Assembly (NCBI GenBank): GCA_018262835.1
Contig: JADFDP010000007.1
Location: 1-54,909, forward strand
Direction of reading: 5' to 3'
Origin: Candidatus Aminicenantota bacterium
Lineage (GTDB): Bacteria > Acidobacteriota > Aminicenantia > UBA2199
Length of the DNA stretch: 54,909 nt
Below, piece after piece: positions 27,540-35,544 of this stretch (position 1 is its first letter; each line of letters opens with the position of its first letter). Below the pieces are notes generated by a model. The model saw only the letters and a list, made by a program, of their open reading frames with translations, ran no database searches and was not told where the DNA came from. The translations under genes and the position numbers were made by a program.

Positions 27540-27570
27540 ACGGCGGCAAGCCGTTCCAGCCGCGGCGTGA

Positions 27571-27798
27571 ATGGCGAAATATCCCCCGGCAAAGGAAAGC
27601 AGGAAAAAATGGATCGACTATTCTTCGGTCGGGCTGATGTTTCCCGCCTCGATTCTGGTCGGTTTCGCCATCGGTTATTTTTTGGACAAATGGCTGAAAA
27701 CCGATCCCTATCTCACCATTATATTCATTATTTACGGAATCCTGGCCGGCTTTTTCAACTTGTTCCATGTGACGCGCCGACATGAGCCAAAAAAATAA
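27571..27798 (+). CDS. atpZ: AtpZ/AtpI-type F0F1 ATP synthase accessory protein
   Basis: 75 aa with two transmembrane helices (about residues 18-36 and 46-66) joined by a short basic loop (DKWLKTDP). The SSVGLMFPASILVGFAIGYFLDKWL pattern is that of the ATPase_gene1 family, found at the head of many atp operons and proposed to assist assembly or Mg2+ handling. The ribosome binding site is weak. It overlaps the next gene by 17 bases in another frame, followed by atpB and atpE. Confidence 0.85.
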   Translation: MAKYPPAKESRKKWIDYSSVGLMFPASILVGFAIGYFLDKWLKTDPYLTIIFIIYGILAGFFNLFHVTRRHEPKK

Positions 27799-28167
27799 TA
27801 AAAATTTCGCCCGCCGCCTTGTCGGTGCCACCGCCGGCATGGAGATCCTGGCCCTGGCCTTGATTTTTTTTTTACAAAAAACGTCATTTATTGTATAATT
27901 TCCCTTACGGGCGCCGCCATCGGTATCACGGGCTTTTTCATACTGATCCGGCTCACAGACCGAATTCTTGAAAAAGGCAAAGGCAAAACGATGTTTTTTT
28001 TAACGAGCTTGGCGAAATTACTGGTCATTGCCGGAGCATTTTTCGCCGCCGGCCGCCTGGCTCCAAATGGCATTCTTTTTTTCATCCAGGGACTGGCGAT
28101 GATCTATCTGGGCATTGCCGGCGCGGGCGTCCGGCAATTATTCAAGAACCCATTCCATGGAACATAA
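27782..28167 (+). CDS. atpI: ATP synthase subunit I-like gene interrupted by a frameshift at a T10 run
   Basis: The zero frame from ATG 27782 begins MSQKNNKNFARRLVGATAG, enters a hydrophobic helix and stops at 27896-27898. The reading frame one base back continues without interruption from the T10 run (27864-27873) to TAA 28165-28167. It encodes three more hydrophobic helices (SLTGAAIGITGFFILI, SLAKLLVIAGAFFAAG, FIQGLAMIYLGIAGAG). Adding one T would restore a 128-aa, four-helix protein of the AtpI type. The gene overlaps atpZ (17 bases) and atpB (11 bases), as an intact operon member would. The cause may be a homopolymer sequencing error, a real mutation, or transcript/ribosome slippage; sequence alone cannot decide. 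Confidence 0.78.
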
Positions 28168-28870
28168 TCCCCTTTTCGCCGTCTGGATCAACCGCTTCCT
28201 GAAATCCGCGGCCGCCATGGCCGGCATCCATATCCAGGGGGACCCGTTTCCCGCCCATGTCATCATGGCCATGATCGTCACCCTGGTCCTGATCGTTTTT
28301 TTCAAGCTGACCGTCAAAAACCTGTCGCTTTTCCCGGCCAAGATGCAGACCCTGCTGGAGTCCATATACCTGTTTTTCCGCAACATTGTCGACGACATGA
28401 TCGGCAGCGAAGGGCGGAAATTCATCCCGGCCCTGGGAACGCTGGGGCTGTTCATCGCGCTTTCCAACCTGTTGGGGCTTTTGCCCGAAATGGCTTCTCC
28501 CACCGCCAACCTAAACGCCCCGGCCGGCTGCGCCATTTTCATCTTTCTTTATTACCATTCGCAGGGGATAAAAAAACACGGCTTTTTCGGCTACCTGAAA
28601 ACCTTCACCGGTCCGGCCTGGTGGCTGGGCTGGCTTTTCGCTCCCATCGAGATCATCTCCCACTTTTCCCGCCCCATGTCGCTGACCGTCAGGCTTTTCT
28701 GCAATATCTTCGGTGAAGACCTGGTGATCATCATCCTGGTATCGCTGCTGCCCTTCATCGCCCCGCTGCCCATGATGGCCATGGCCATCTTCACTTCCCT
28801 GCTGCAGGCATATATTTTCATCATGCTGTCGTCGGTCTACCTGGCCGGCGCCATCGCGTCGGAACACTAA
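28157..28870 (+). CDS. atpB: F0F1 ATP synthase subunit a
   Basis: The stator channel subunit of the F0 motor, 237 aa from ATG 28157, with about six transmembrane helices. The essential arginine is R179 in SRPMSLTVRLFCNIFGEDLV, equivalent to E. coli R210, and the ALSNLLGLLPEMASPTANLN motif is present. The start is inside the atpI-like gene, overlapping its end by 11 bases; a longer open frame upstream has no family similarity. It is followed 17 bases later by atpE. The b, delta, alpha, gamma, beta and epsilon genes are not in the window, so the operon is split. Confidence 0.96.
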   Translation: MEHNPLFAVWINRFLKSAAAMAGIHIQGDPFPAHVIMAMIVTLVLIVFFKLTVKNLSLFPAKMQTLLESIYLFFRNIVDDMIGSEGRKFIPALGTLGLFIALSNLLGLLPEMASPTANLNAPAGCAIFIFLYYHSQGIKKHGFFGYLKTFTGPAWWLGWLFAPIEIISHFSRPMSLTVRLFCNIFGEDLVIIILVSLLPFIAPLPMMAMAIFTSLLQAYIFIMLSSVYLAGAIASEH

Positions 28871-28887
28871 TATAGGAGGAATCGCGT

Positions 28888-29229
28888 ATGAAAAAAAAAT
28901 CAATCCTGGTCGTTGCCGGCTTGCTGGCCCTGACCGCGACTCTGCCGGCGCAGAGCCCGGACAAGACCATGACGGTCTCATCCCTGTTTTTCTGGACCAT
29001 CCTTTGCGGCAGCGTCTGCCTGACCGTGGCGGCCATCATGGGTATTTTCGGCCAGTCCAAGGCATTCTGCAACGCCTCGGACAACATCGCCCGCAACCCG
29101 GCCGCGGCCGATTCCATTCGCGGCCTGCTGATCATCGCCCTGGCCTTGATGGAGTCCCTGGTCATCTATGTCCTGCTCATCGACCTCATCCTGTTTTTCG
29201 TCAAATGGGGCAGCTACACGGTTAAATAA
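28888..29229 (+). CDS. atpE: F0F1 ATP synthase subunit c with signal-like N-terminus and Na+-site residues
   Basis: The rotor-ring subunit, 113 aa, longer than the usual 80 because of an N-terminal signal-peptide-like segment (MKKKSILVVAGLLALTATLPAQ). Two helices are joined by the polar loop ARNP (R69-N70-P71; usually RQP). The ion-binding carboxylate is E89 in MESLVIY. Aligned without gaps to the Ilyobacter tartaricus ring, Q56, E89, S90 and Y94 fall on Q32, E65, S66 and Y70 of its Na+ site, while T67 is leucine here. AGGAGG precedes the ATG. It ends the transcript before an intrinsic terminator. Confidence 0.95.
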   Translation: MKKKSILVVAGLLALTATLPAQSPDKTMTVSSLFFWTILCGSVCLTVAAIMGIFGQSKAFCNASDNIARNPAAADSIRGLLIIALALMESLVIYVLLIDLILFFVKWGSYTVK

Positions 29230-29243
29230 ATCCTCGGAAAAAA

Positions 29244-29271
29244 GGGAAGGCCCGGGGCCTTCCCCATTTTT
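29244..29271 (+). terminator. Intrinsic terminator after atpE
   Basis: GGGAAGGCCC (29244-29253) and GGGCCTTCCC (29255-29264) are exact complements, followed by CATTTTT. It separates the atp module from the YihY gene. Confidence 0.8.
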
Positions 29272-29277
29272 CAGATC

Positions 29278-30147
29278 ATGAAAAACAGGAAAAGCGCCGT
29301 GACGCCATTGAAGATACTGAAAGGCATGGGACAGGCGCTGAAATGCTTCCTCGGCGAAAGCGGGATGGACAAATCCTCTATCCTGGCCTATTATTCCATC
29401 TTTTCGTCTTTCTTCCTGCTGGTCTTCTTTTCGTATCTCTTCTCCGGCTTCAGCGAAGGCGCCGACAGCGCCTTGCAGAACGCGTATCCCTTCTCGCCTG
29501 AATTTTTTCAGCAGATCGCCCCGATTTTCTTCCGCCACGCCGCCGAGTTGACCGCACGCATCGGCCACCTGGGCCTGTTCGGACTGGGGGTGTTCCTGTT
29601 CATGGGTATCCTGGTCTTCAAGAAGATGGTCCAATTCATCAACGACATGTTTTTCATCGACATCAAGCGCGTGTTCTTCATCAAGAGGATCAAGGAGTTC
29701 GGCCTGCTGATCATCGTCGTCATCCTGATCGTCTCCTCCTTTCTGCTGACCGGGCTGACGACGACCATCACCACCGTTTTCGAGCAAGACCTGGCAGCGA
29801 GAACCCGCATCGATCCCGCCATGTTCCAGGCCATCAACGGATTCTTGATCAAGTTCATCATGCCCTTCATCATCACATTTCTGTTCTTTTACATCCTGTT
29901 CAAGTGGATCCCGGAAAAAAAAGTCGTCGGCCTGGCCGCATTGGCCTCGGCGCTGTTCTCGGCCCTGCTGTGGGAGACGGTGAAAAGGGCGTACACCTAC
30001 TACCTGGTGAACGTTTCCCTGCTGCGCAAGATGCAGGACCCGATTGTGGCCATCATCCTTTTCGGGTTCTGGATGGAGATCACCATGGGCATCATGCTCT
30101 ATGGAGCCAAAATGACCTATCTTCTGGACAAGGAGAAAAATGCCTAA
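29278..30147 (+). CDS. YihY/BrkB-family inner-membrane protein
   Basis: 289 aa with six predicted transmembrane helices. Family marks include LAYYSIFSSFFLLVFF in helix 1, FMGILVFKKMVQFIND after helix 2, and the C-terminal region ALLWETVKRAYTYYL followed by LFGFWMEITMGIMLYGAKM. The molecular role of the family is uncertain (once misassigned as RNase BN). It overlaps lpxD by eight bases and sits just after the atpE terminator, so it probably starts an envelope operon with lpxD and the DUF1573 gene. Confidence 0.88.
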   Translation: MKNRKSAVTPLKILKGMGQALKCFLGESGMDKSSILAYYSIFSSFFLLVFFSYLFSGFSEGADSALQNAYPFSPEFFQQIAPIFFRHAAELTARIGHLGLFGLGVFLFMGILVFKKMVQFINDMFFIDIKRVFFIKRIKEFGLLIIVVILIVSSFLLTGLTTTITTVFEQDLAARTRIDPAMFQAINGFLIKFIMPFIITFLFFYILFKWIPEKKVVGLAALASALFSALLWETVKRAYTYYLVNVSLLRKMQDPIVAIILFGFWMEITMGIMLYGAKMTYLLDKEKNA

Positions 30148-31162
30148 ATTAAAGGAAATCGCCGCCCTGATCGGCGGTGAGGTGCGCGGGGACGGATCCC
30201 TTGAAATCACCGGGATCCAGGCTATGGCCGCGGCCGGTCCAAGCGATATCGCCTTCATAGCCAGGGGAAAGGAAAATCCGGATATTTCCTGCCTGCGGGC
30301 CGGCGCCTTGATCGTGGCCGAGGGCAGCCCGCTCGCCTATCCCGCCGTGGTTTGCGTTCCCGACCCGCAACTGGCCTTTGCCCGGCTGTTGGAATATTTC
30401 CACCCGCGCCGCCCGTTCTGCAGCGGCGTCTCTGCCAGCGCCGCCATTTCCGAAACCGCCGAACTGGCGGTCAACATTCGTATCGGCCCTTTTTCATACG
30501 TAGGTGAGAACAGCCGGATCGGGGCCAATTCGGAAATTCACGCCCATGTGACGATCTATCGCGATGTGCAGATCGGCAGCGATTGTCTTATCTATTCCAA
30601 CGTTGTCATCCGCGAGAACGTCGAGATCGGCAACCGGGTGATCATCCACTCCGGGGCGGTCATCGGCGCCGACGGGTTCGGTTTCGGACGCGCGGCCGAC
30701 GGCACTGCGGTAAAGATCCCCCAGAAAGGGAAGGTGATCATCGGCGACGGTTGCGAGATCGGCGCCAACACCTGCATCGACCGTTCGACCATCGAGGAGA
30801 CGGTCCTGGCCGAAAACGTCAAATTGGACAACCTGGTGCAGATCGGCCACAATGTCCACATCGGCAAAAACACGGCAATTTCCGCCCAGACCGGAATTTC
30901 CGGTTCAACCCGGATCGGCGCCCAGGTAATCATGGGCGGGCAGGTGGGAATCGCCGATCATGTCCAGATCGCCGACGGAGTCATGATCGCCGCCAAATCC
31001 GGCGTCACCGGATCGGTCAAAACCAAAATGATCATCGCCGGCATCCCGCATCAAGAGCTCGCTTCATGGCGCAAGAACATGGTTTTGGCCAGAAATTTGG
31101 CCGAATGGAAGGAAAAATTGCATCTCATGGAAAAAAGAATCAAGCAATTGGAGGAAAAATGA
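30140..31162 (+). CDS. lpxD: UDP-3-O-acylglucosamine N-acyltransferase LpxD
   Basis: The third step of lipid A synthesis: transfers a hydroxyacyl chain from ACP to the 2-amino group of UDP-3-O-acyl-glucosamine. It is 340 aa. The N-terminal uridine-binding domain is followed from about residue 100 by left-handed beta-helix hexapeptide repeats and a C-terminal helix. The catalytic histidine is H237 in LVQIGHNVHIG (E. coli H239), with the family segments GADGFGF and IPQKGKVIIGD. The presence of lpxD implies an LPS-type outer membrane. It overlaps the genes on both sides (eight bases with YihY, ATGA with DUF1573). Confidence 0.97.
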   Translation: MPKLKEIAALIGGEVRGDGSLEITGIQAMAAAGPSDIAFIARGKENPDISCLRAGALIVAEGSPLAYPAVVCVPDPQLAFARLLEYFHPRRPFCSGVSASAAISETAELAVNIRIGPFSYVGENSRIGANSEIHAHVTIYRDVQIGSDCLIYSNVVIRENVEIGNRVIIHSGAVIGADGFGFGRAADGTAVKIPQKGKVIIGDGCEIGANTCIDRSTIEETVLAENVKLDNLVQIGHNVHIGKNTAISAQTGISGSTRIGAQVIMGGQVGIADHVQIADGVMIAAKSGVTGSVKTKMIIAGIPHQELASWRKNMVLARNLAEWKEKLHLMEKRIKQLEEK

Positions 31163-31836
31163 AAAAAAATATTTTTATGGCGATTTTTTTGCTGGCGGCG
31201 GCGCTGTTTGCCAAACCCGCCATCACGTTCAAGAATACCACCTTTGATTTCGGCGAAGTAGCCGGCGGCAAAATTGTGGACATTAATTTTCAATTCGAAA
31301 ATACGGGCAATGACATCCTCCATATCAAGAATGTTATTCCTTCCTGCGGCTGCACCACCGCCGAATTGACCAAAAAAGATTACCCGCCGGGAGAAAAAGG
31401 AACGATTTCCAGCAAATTTAATACCAGCGGCTACAGCGGCAAGGTCATCAAGACCATCACGGTGACCAGCGATGATCCCAATGCGGCGGAAATCCGCCTG
31501 ACCTTGAGCGGTACCGTGACCATCAAGGATTTCGCCCAGGCCGACATCAAGCCCGACCATATCGCTTTCGGCAGCGTCAGCATCGGAAAGACCTATGTGC
31601 GCAAGATCAACTTGAGCAATAGCGGCAACATGGACTTGCGCATCATCGAAATCGGTTGCGGCCCCGAGGTTTCGCTGGCGTTCAAAACCAATGCCCTGGC
31701 CGCAAAAAAAAGCACCGAGGTCACCCTCACCTTCACCCCGTTCGAGCAGGGGAGCTTCAACAATATGGTCAAGATCCGCACCAACGACCTCCGCAATCCC
31801 TACATCTTCATCAGGTTGGAAGCCCAGATCGATTGA
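31159..31836 (+). CDS. DUF1573 periplasmic protein (two Hydin-like Ig domains)
   Basis: 225 aa with a signal peptide (MKKNIFMAIFLLAAALFAKP). Two similar beta-sandwich repeats follow. The first runs FDFGEVAGGKIVDINFQFEN through the hallmark SCGCTTAEL; the second starts IAFGSVSIGKTYVRKI and has a lone GCG in place of CGC. The protein ends TFTPFEQGSFNNMVKIRTND. The family is common in Bacteroidetes and related phyla and its function is unknown. It overlaps lpxD by ATGA. Its stop directly abuts (zero gap) the stop of the converging O-antigen-ligase-like gene. Confidence 0.85.
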   Translation: MKKNIFMAIFLLAAALFAKPAITFKNTTFDFGEVAGGKIVDINFQFENTGNDILHIKNVIPSCGCTTAELTKKDYPPGEKGTISSKFNTSGYSGKVIKTITVTSDDPNAAEIRLTLSGTVTIKDFAQADIKPDHIAFGSVSIGKTYVRKINLSNSGNMDLRIIEIGCGPEVSLAFKTNALAAKKSTEVTLTFTPFEQGSFNNMVKIRTNDLRNPYIFIRLEAQID

Positions 31837-33666
31837 TCATTCCCGAATTCCGGTCCCGGCCGGCAGCTGGTGCAGCTTGAAAAGATAAGAACCGGGCTCG
31901 GCCATCAGGACCTTCGCCCTTGCCCGGATGCGGGAGATGCGCTGGAGCAGGGCCGGGTCATCCGCAGGGAGGCCGTCCCATTCATGAAGGAGCCATAGGG
32001 CCGCCACGAAGTCGGGCTCAAGATCCAGCGCGGCCAGCGCCTGTATTCTGGCATCCCGCGAACGGCCGAATTCGCGCAAAACAACCGCTTCCTGCAGTTT
32101 AATAAATGGATTGAAAGGGTCCAATTCCTCAGCCCGGCGCAGCGGTGCCAGAATTTCCTCGGCCAAAGCCGGGTATTGGATCCGCTGGACCAGGAAATCC
32201 CCGAACAGCGCCGATTCCAGCAAGTGGGCGGACGTACCGTTGCCGTCCAGTTTTTGGGCCAGGCGCAGGTTTTCCACGGCATCGGTCCAGGCTTCCAGGC
32301 TGCCGGCGGTTTTGGCGAAAGCGCGCAGGACTTCGGCCTTGGCCAGGGGAACCCTTTCGTCCAACGGACTGAAAAGCGCCGCGCGGTTGAGCAGGCCGAA
32401 ACGACGCACGATGTTTTTTTCCCGGGACGCCGATTCCAGAAAGCGGTCCGCGCCATAGGGAAAAAAGTACAGCGTCACAACCAAAAAAACAAGCAAAGAC
32501 GACAAAAAGATCCGGAAGCCGGGCTGAAGGGATACAAATTTTTGCCGGGCCGAGAAAAAATCACGCAGCAGCAAAAAGAAAACCAGTAGAAAGAAGAAAT
32601 TAAAAATAAAATTGAAGAAAAGCATCTGCGCCAGCAAAAAAGCCAGCAGCAGTTTCGGCAAATCGGACCCGGGGGGTGCCAGCAGGCGCCGGATGGCGAA
32701 CAACAGGAACAGCAGGACAAAAGCCAGCCCGGGCAGTCCGTTCTCAGTGATGATCTTCCAATAATCGCTGTGCGGCGATTCGGGAAGTTTGCCATAACGG
32801 GCCGGGCCCTTTTCCTGGGGGAAATTAAAGCGTCTGGCGGCTTCCAAAAACAGATCCGGACCGACGCCGGTCCAGAAATGAACGCGGAACATGCGGGCCG
32901 ACATGTTCCAGATATCCAGGCGGTTAAGCACATAGGGGTCCTGTTCAAGCGAAAACCTGACCATGCGCCGCAAGGGATTGGGAAAAAGCGCCAACAAGAC
33001 CAAAATGGAAATAAAAAAGATCAGCCAGCGACGCCTGCTTGAAAAGATCATGACGGCCACGAACAGCGCCAGGCCCAGGAAAGCCGCTTTGGAAGCGCTG
33101 ATGACCACGGCGGCGAAATTAAGCCCCAGCAGGACGACGCCGGCGTGACTGTACTTTTTCAGCAGGGCATGGAGGAAAACCAGGACGGCCAGCGCCGAAG
33201 CGATGCCCTGCAGGATGGGATTTTTGAAAATCGGCGTGACCGGGCCCTGCCCTCCCTGCAGCACAAAAAAAACGACCGCCGCCAGGGAAGAAATTGTGAT
33301 CGTCCAGGCCAACCTGAGCAGATAGCGGTCCATATCGCTTTTATCCATATAAAAAAGGATGAACCACAGCGATACCAGGAAGACATCGCAGACAAACAAA
33401 AGCGACTTGAAAGGATGGGGAGAAAAAAACGCGCCGAACATAAAAAGGGCGTTGAACAAGAGCAGGAATGAGGAAAAACGGGTCAGGGCGATATTTTTGA
33501 GCACGAAGACCCTGTGCAAGGCAAAAACGGCCAGCATGAAAGTGAAACCAAGGAAATAGAGATAGGATTGCTTGTCTGGAAAAAGCAGGGCCCAGGCCAG
33601 GAGAAAAGAAAATTCAATTTCCTGAAACCGTGAGCTGCTGGGTAAAATTGTTTTGAACAATTTCAT
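31837..33666 (-). CDS. O-antigen ligase/polymerase-like membrane protein with C-terminal TPR-type region
   Basis: 609 aa from ATG 33666 (GAGGTGGC just upstream). About eleven transmembrane helices are followed by a soluble helical region from about residue 420 with tetratricopeptide-like pairs (AEELDPFNPFIKLQEAVVLREFG, ALAALDLEPDFVAALWLL). The large periplasmic loop holds the WaaL/Wzy_C-type segment TGVGPDLF...PHSDYWKIITENGLPGL, with the conserved histidine. Family enzymes join polyprenyl-linked glycans to lipid A core, to each other, or to pilin (PglL/TfpO). It overlaps the next upstream gene by 53 bases, and both lie behind a pilin gene. Confidence 0.82.
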   Translation of the reverse strand: MKLFKTILPSSSRFQEIEFSFLLAWALLFPDKQSYLYFLGFTFMLAVFALHRVFVLKNIALTRFSSFLLLFNALFMFGAFFSPHPFKSLLFVCDVFLVSLWFILFYMDKSDMDRYLLRLAWTITISSLAAVVFFVLQGGQGPVTPIFKNPILQGIASALAVLVFLHALLKKYSHAGVVLLGLNFAAVVISASKAAFLGLALFVAVMIFSSRRRWLIFFISILVLLALFPNPLRRMVRFSLEQDPYVLNRLDIWNMSARMFRVHFWTGVGPDLFLEAARRFNFPQEKGPARYGKLPESPHSDYWKIITENGLPGLAFVLLFLLFAIRRLLAPPGSDLPKLLLAFLLAQMLFFNFIFNFFFLLVFFLLLRDFFSARQKFVSLQPGFRIFLSSLLVFLVVTLYFFPYGADRFLESASREKNIVRRFGLLNRAALFSPLDERVPLAKAEVLRAFAKTAGSLEAWTDAVENLRLAQKLDGNGTSAHLLESALFGDFLVQRIQYPALAEEILAPLRRAEELDPFNPFIKLQEAVVLREFGRSRDARIQALAALDLEPDFVAALWLLHEWDGLPADDPALLQRISRIRARAKVLMAEPGSYLFKLHQLPAGTGIRE

Positions 33667-35020
33667 GCCACCTCTGGTATTCCTTGTTTTTTTTATCGGC
33701 GGCCGCAGCCTGGCCGGCATGCAGCAGCGAGGTCAGATAGGCGCCGCGGCGCCAGGAGGCCAGCGACAACAGGTAATGGGCATAAGGCTGATGCGGGTAG
33801 ATCCGCAGAACCTTCTTGGCAACGCGCTCGCTCTCCGGGAGATCGTGGTTTTGCCAGGCGATGTGGGCCAGGCCCAGCCAGGCCCGGTAAGCAGAAGGGT
33901 TGAGACGCAAGGCCTGGCGGTAATGGGCCCCGGCCCGGGATGGATCCCGCCGGCTGAGCCACAGATCGCCGGTCTTCTGTTCTCCGGCGCTGGCTTCATT
34001 GACCAGCAATAGGACCGCCAGCAAGGCGGTCACGACAAAATGGCGCGGCCGCGCCGGGCCGTGTCCCCTGACGATCTGGGAAAACACCACGGCAAAACTG
34101 ATGCCGGCCGCGAAAAAATAGTTGCCCACGTCAAACAAATTAAAAAATAGGATCAAAATGCAAGCCGATGCGAAATGGGCATTTTCCGGCAATAAAAAAC
34201 CCGCCAGGGCCTTTTTCAGGAATGGGAATGAAATGATGGCCAGCAGAATGAAAAGGGGGATGCCCAATTCCGCCGCCAATTGCAGGAAAAAATTGTGGGC
34301 GTAGATGGAAGCGGGTTCGCCCGGATCAATATGCGCCGGCACCGCGGCTTCGTAATTGCCCAGCCCCACTCCCAACAGCGGCGCCGCCGCAACCACGCGG
34401 CCGGCCTGCAGCCAGTTGGCAAAACGGAGTTTGGCCGGGGTCAGTTCCCGGGCTTCGGAAAAGCGCAGGGCCGTGACCAGGAACAGCACCAGGGCCAGGA
34501 CCATGAGCAGCGGCGCCAGGTATTTCATCTTGAATACCCGCGCCGTGAAAAGATAAAACAATATTCCCGCCATGAAGAAAAGGATGCCGCCAAAGGACTG
34601 GGTCAGGAAGAGGTTGAACCCGCCCAGCAGCAGCAGGAAAAACCAGAAGACCCGGCCCCGGCCCCTGGCCCGGTAAAAAAAGTGAATGACAAATACCAGC
34701 AGCAGGCCGCAGACCATGGCGTAGAGCGTGGGCAAGGGGAATATGGCGAAAACGCGGCCCGTGGCGACGCGGCCGCTCAGGGCTTGCGCATAAAAAGAAG
34801 GCTCCGAGCCCAACTGGCCCAGGATCCAGGGAAAAAGAAAGAATTTCTGGATGATGCCGTAAAGGAAAAGGATCAGGGCCATCCCCGCGCTCAACGGAGC
34901 CAGGATCCTTTCAAGCCGGAAGCTGCCGCATAAAAAAAACAGCGAGATCAGCAACAAAAAATAAAACAGGCGCAAAAAAAACAGATTTTTGGCCCCGCTG
35001 GCCGAAAAATTCAGCAGCAA
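33614..35020 (-). CDS. O-antigen ligase-like membrane protein with TPR tail; start uncertain, possibly N-terminally short
   Basis: Up to 468 aa. The Wzy_C loop is clear: LLGVGLGNYEAAVPAH followed by YAHNFFLQLAAELGIPLF, with the catalytic-type histidine. The C-terminus has two TPR-like units (RAGAHYRQALRLNPSAYRAWLGLAHIAW). The only early start is TTG at 35020, and this lies in the T-run of the pilin terminator without a ribosome binding site. The next Met is at 34882. Only about six or seven helices precede the loop, fewer than the nine or ten usual for the family. The gene may have lost its 5' part or start inside. The tandem ligase-like gene follows with a 53-base overlap. Confidence 0.72.
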   Translation of the reverse strand: MLLNFSASGAKNLFFLRLFYFLLLISLFFLCGSFRLERILAPLSAGMALILFLYGIIQKFFLFPWILGQLGSEPSFYAQALSGRVATGRVFAIFPLPTLYAMVCGLLLVFVIHFFYRARGRGRVFWFFLLLLGGFNLFLTQSFGGILFFMAGILFYLFTARVFKMKYLAPLLMVLALVLFLVTALRFSEARELTPAKLRFANWLQAGRVVAAAPLLGVGLGNYEAAVPAHIDPGEPASIYAHNFFLQLAAELGIPLFILLAIISFPFLKKALAGFLLPENAHFASACILILFFNLFDVGNYFFAAGISFAVVFSQIVRGHGPARPRHFVVTALLAVLLLVNEASAGEQKTGDLWLSRRDPSRAGAHYRQALRLNPSAYRAWLGLAHIAWQNHDLPESERVAKKVLRIYPHQPYAHYLLSLASWRRGAYLTSLLHAGQAAAADKKNKEYQRWHEIVQNNFTQQLTVSGN

Positions 35021-35052
35021 AAAAAAAGCGGCCGGAAGAAACTTCCAGCCGC
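35019..35052 (-). terminator. Intrinsic terminator of the pilin gene
   Basis: Minus-strand GCGGCTGGAAG (35042-35052) and CTTCCGGCCGC (35028-35038) form an 11-pair stem with one wobble and a three-base loop, followed by T9 (35019-35027). Confidence 0.85.
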
Positions 35053-35076
35053 TTTTGAAAAAAGAATTCGCCGCGT

Positions 35077-35544
35077 TTATCTCTTGATCCTGGGACCGAC
35101 CGTGAACTGGCCGTTGGAAAAGATGATGTCATTGTTGAAGTCGGTGAGTGATACGACATCGTATTCAGCCGCCGTGCCATTGGTGACCTTGTTCCGGCCA
35201 TAGGACGTGATCGAGTACATGTCCGCATTGGTGGGAATGGTGCCGCGTGCGTAAGCGAACTGAGTTCCCCAGCCATCGCGCTGGGGCAGGACCTTGATGT
35301 AAAAGGGCTGGAACCAACCCACGGCCATGGTGGAGATATCACCGGCAGCGTTCTGAGGGGCGAAGGACCAGTCGGTGATGTAGGATTCGATGGCGTTGCC
35401 CACGGATTTCATGTCGCCCATGGTCGCTTTCTGCTTGCCTTTCTGCAGGGCGACCAGCAGGTTGGGAATGGCGATGGCGGCGATGATGCCGATGATGGCC
35501 ACGACGATAAGCAATTCAATTAAGGTAAAACCTTTTTTGTTCAT
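35077..35544 (-). CDS. Type IV pilin (PilA-like)
   Basis: 155 aa. Short basic leader MNKKG, cut before F6, and the conserved FTLIELLIVVAIIGIIAAIAIPN helix start, with Glu five residues after the cut. The mature domain ends near SLTDFNNDIIFSNGQF. It has no obvious disulfide cysteines, unlike proteobacterial PilA. AGGAGG precedes the ATG at five bases. It is a single-gene transcript with a strong terminator. Pilus motor genes are not in the window. The neighbouring O-antigen-ligase-like genes suggest that the pilin may be glycosylated. Confidence 0.9.
   Translation of the reverse strand: MNKKGFTLIELLIVVAIIGIIAAIAIPNLLVALQKGKQKATMGDMKSVGNAIESYITDWSFAPQNAAGDISTMAVGWFQPFYIKVLPQRDGWGTQFAYARGTIPTNADMYSITSYGRNKVTNGTAAEYDVVSLTDFNNDIIFSNGQFTVGPRIKR

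Noticed and set aside
27889-27897. TGTATAAT inside the atpI-like gene as an internal promoter
   Set aside because: It has no -35, the TG is not at the extended -10 distance, and no gene starts shortly after it; atpB is 260 bases on.
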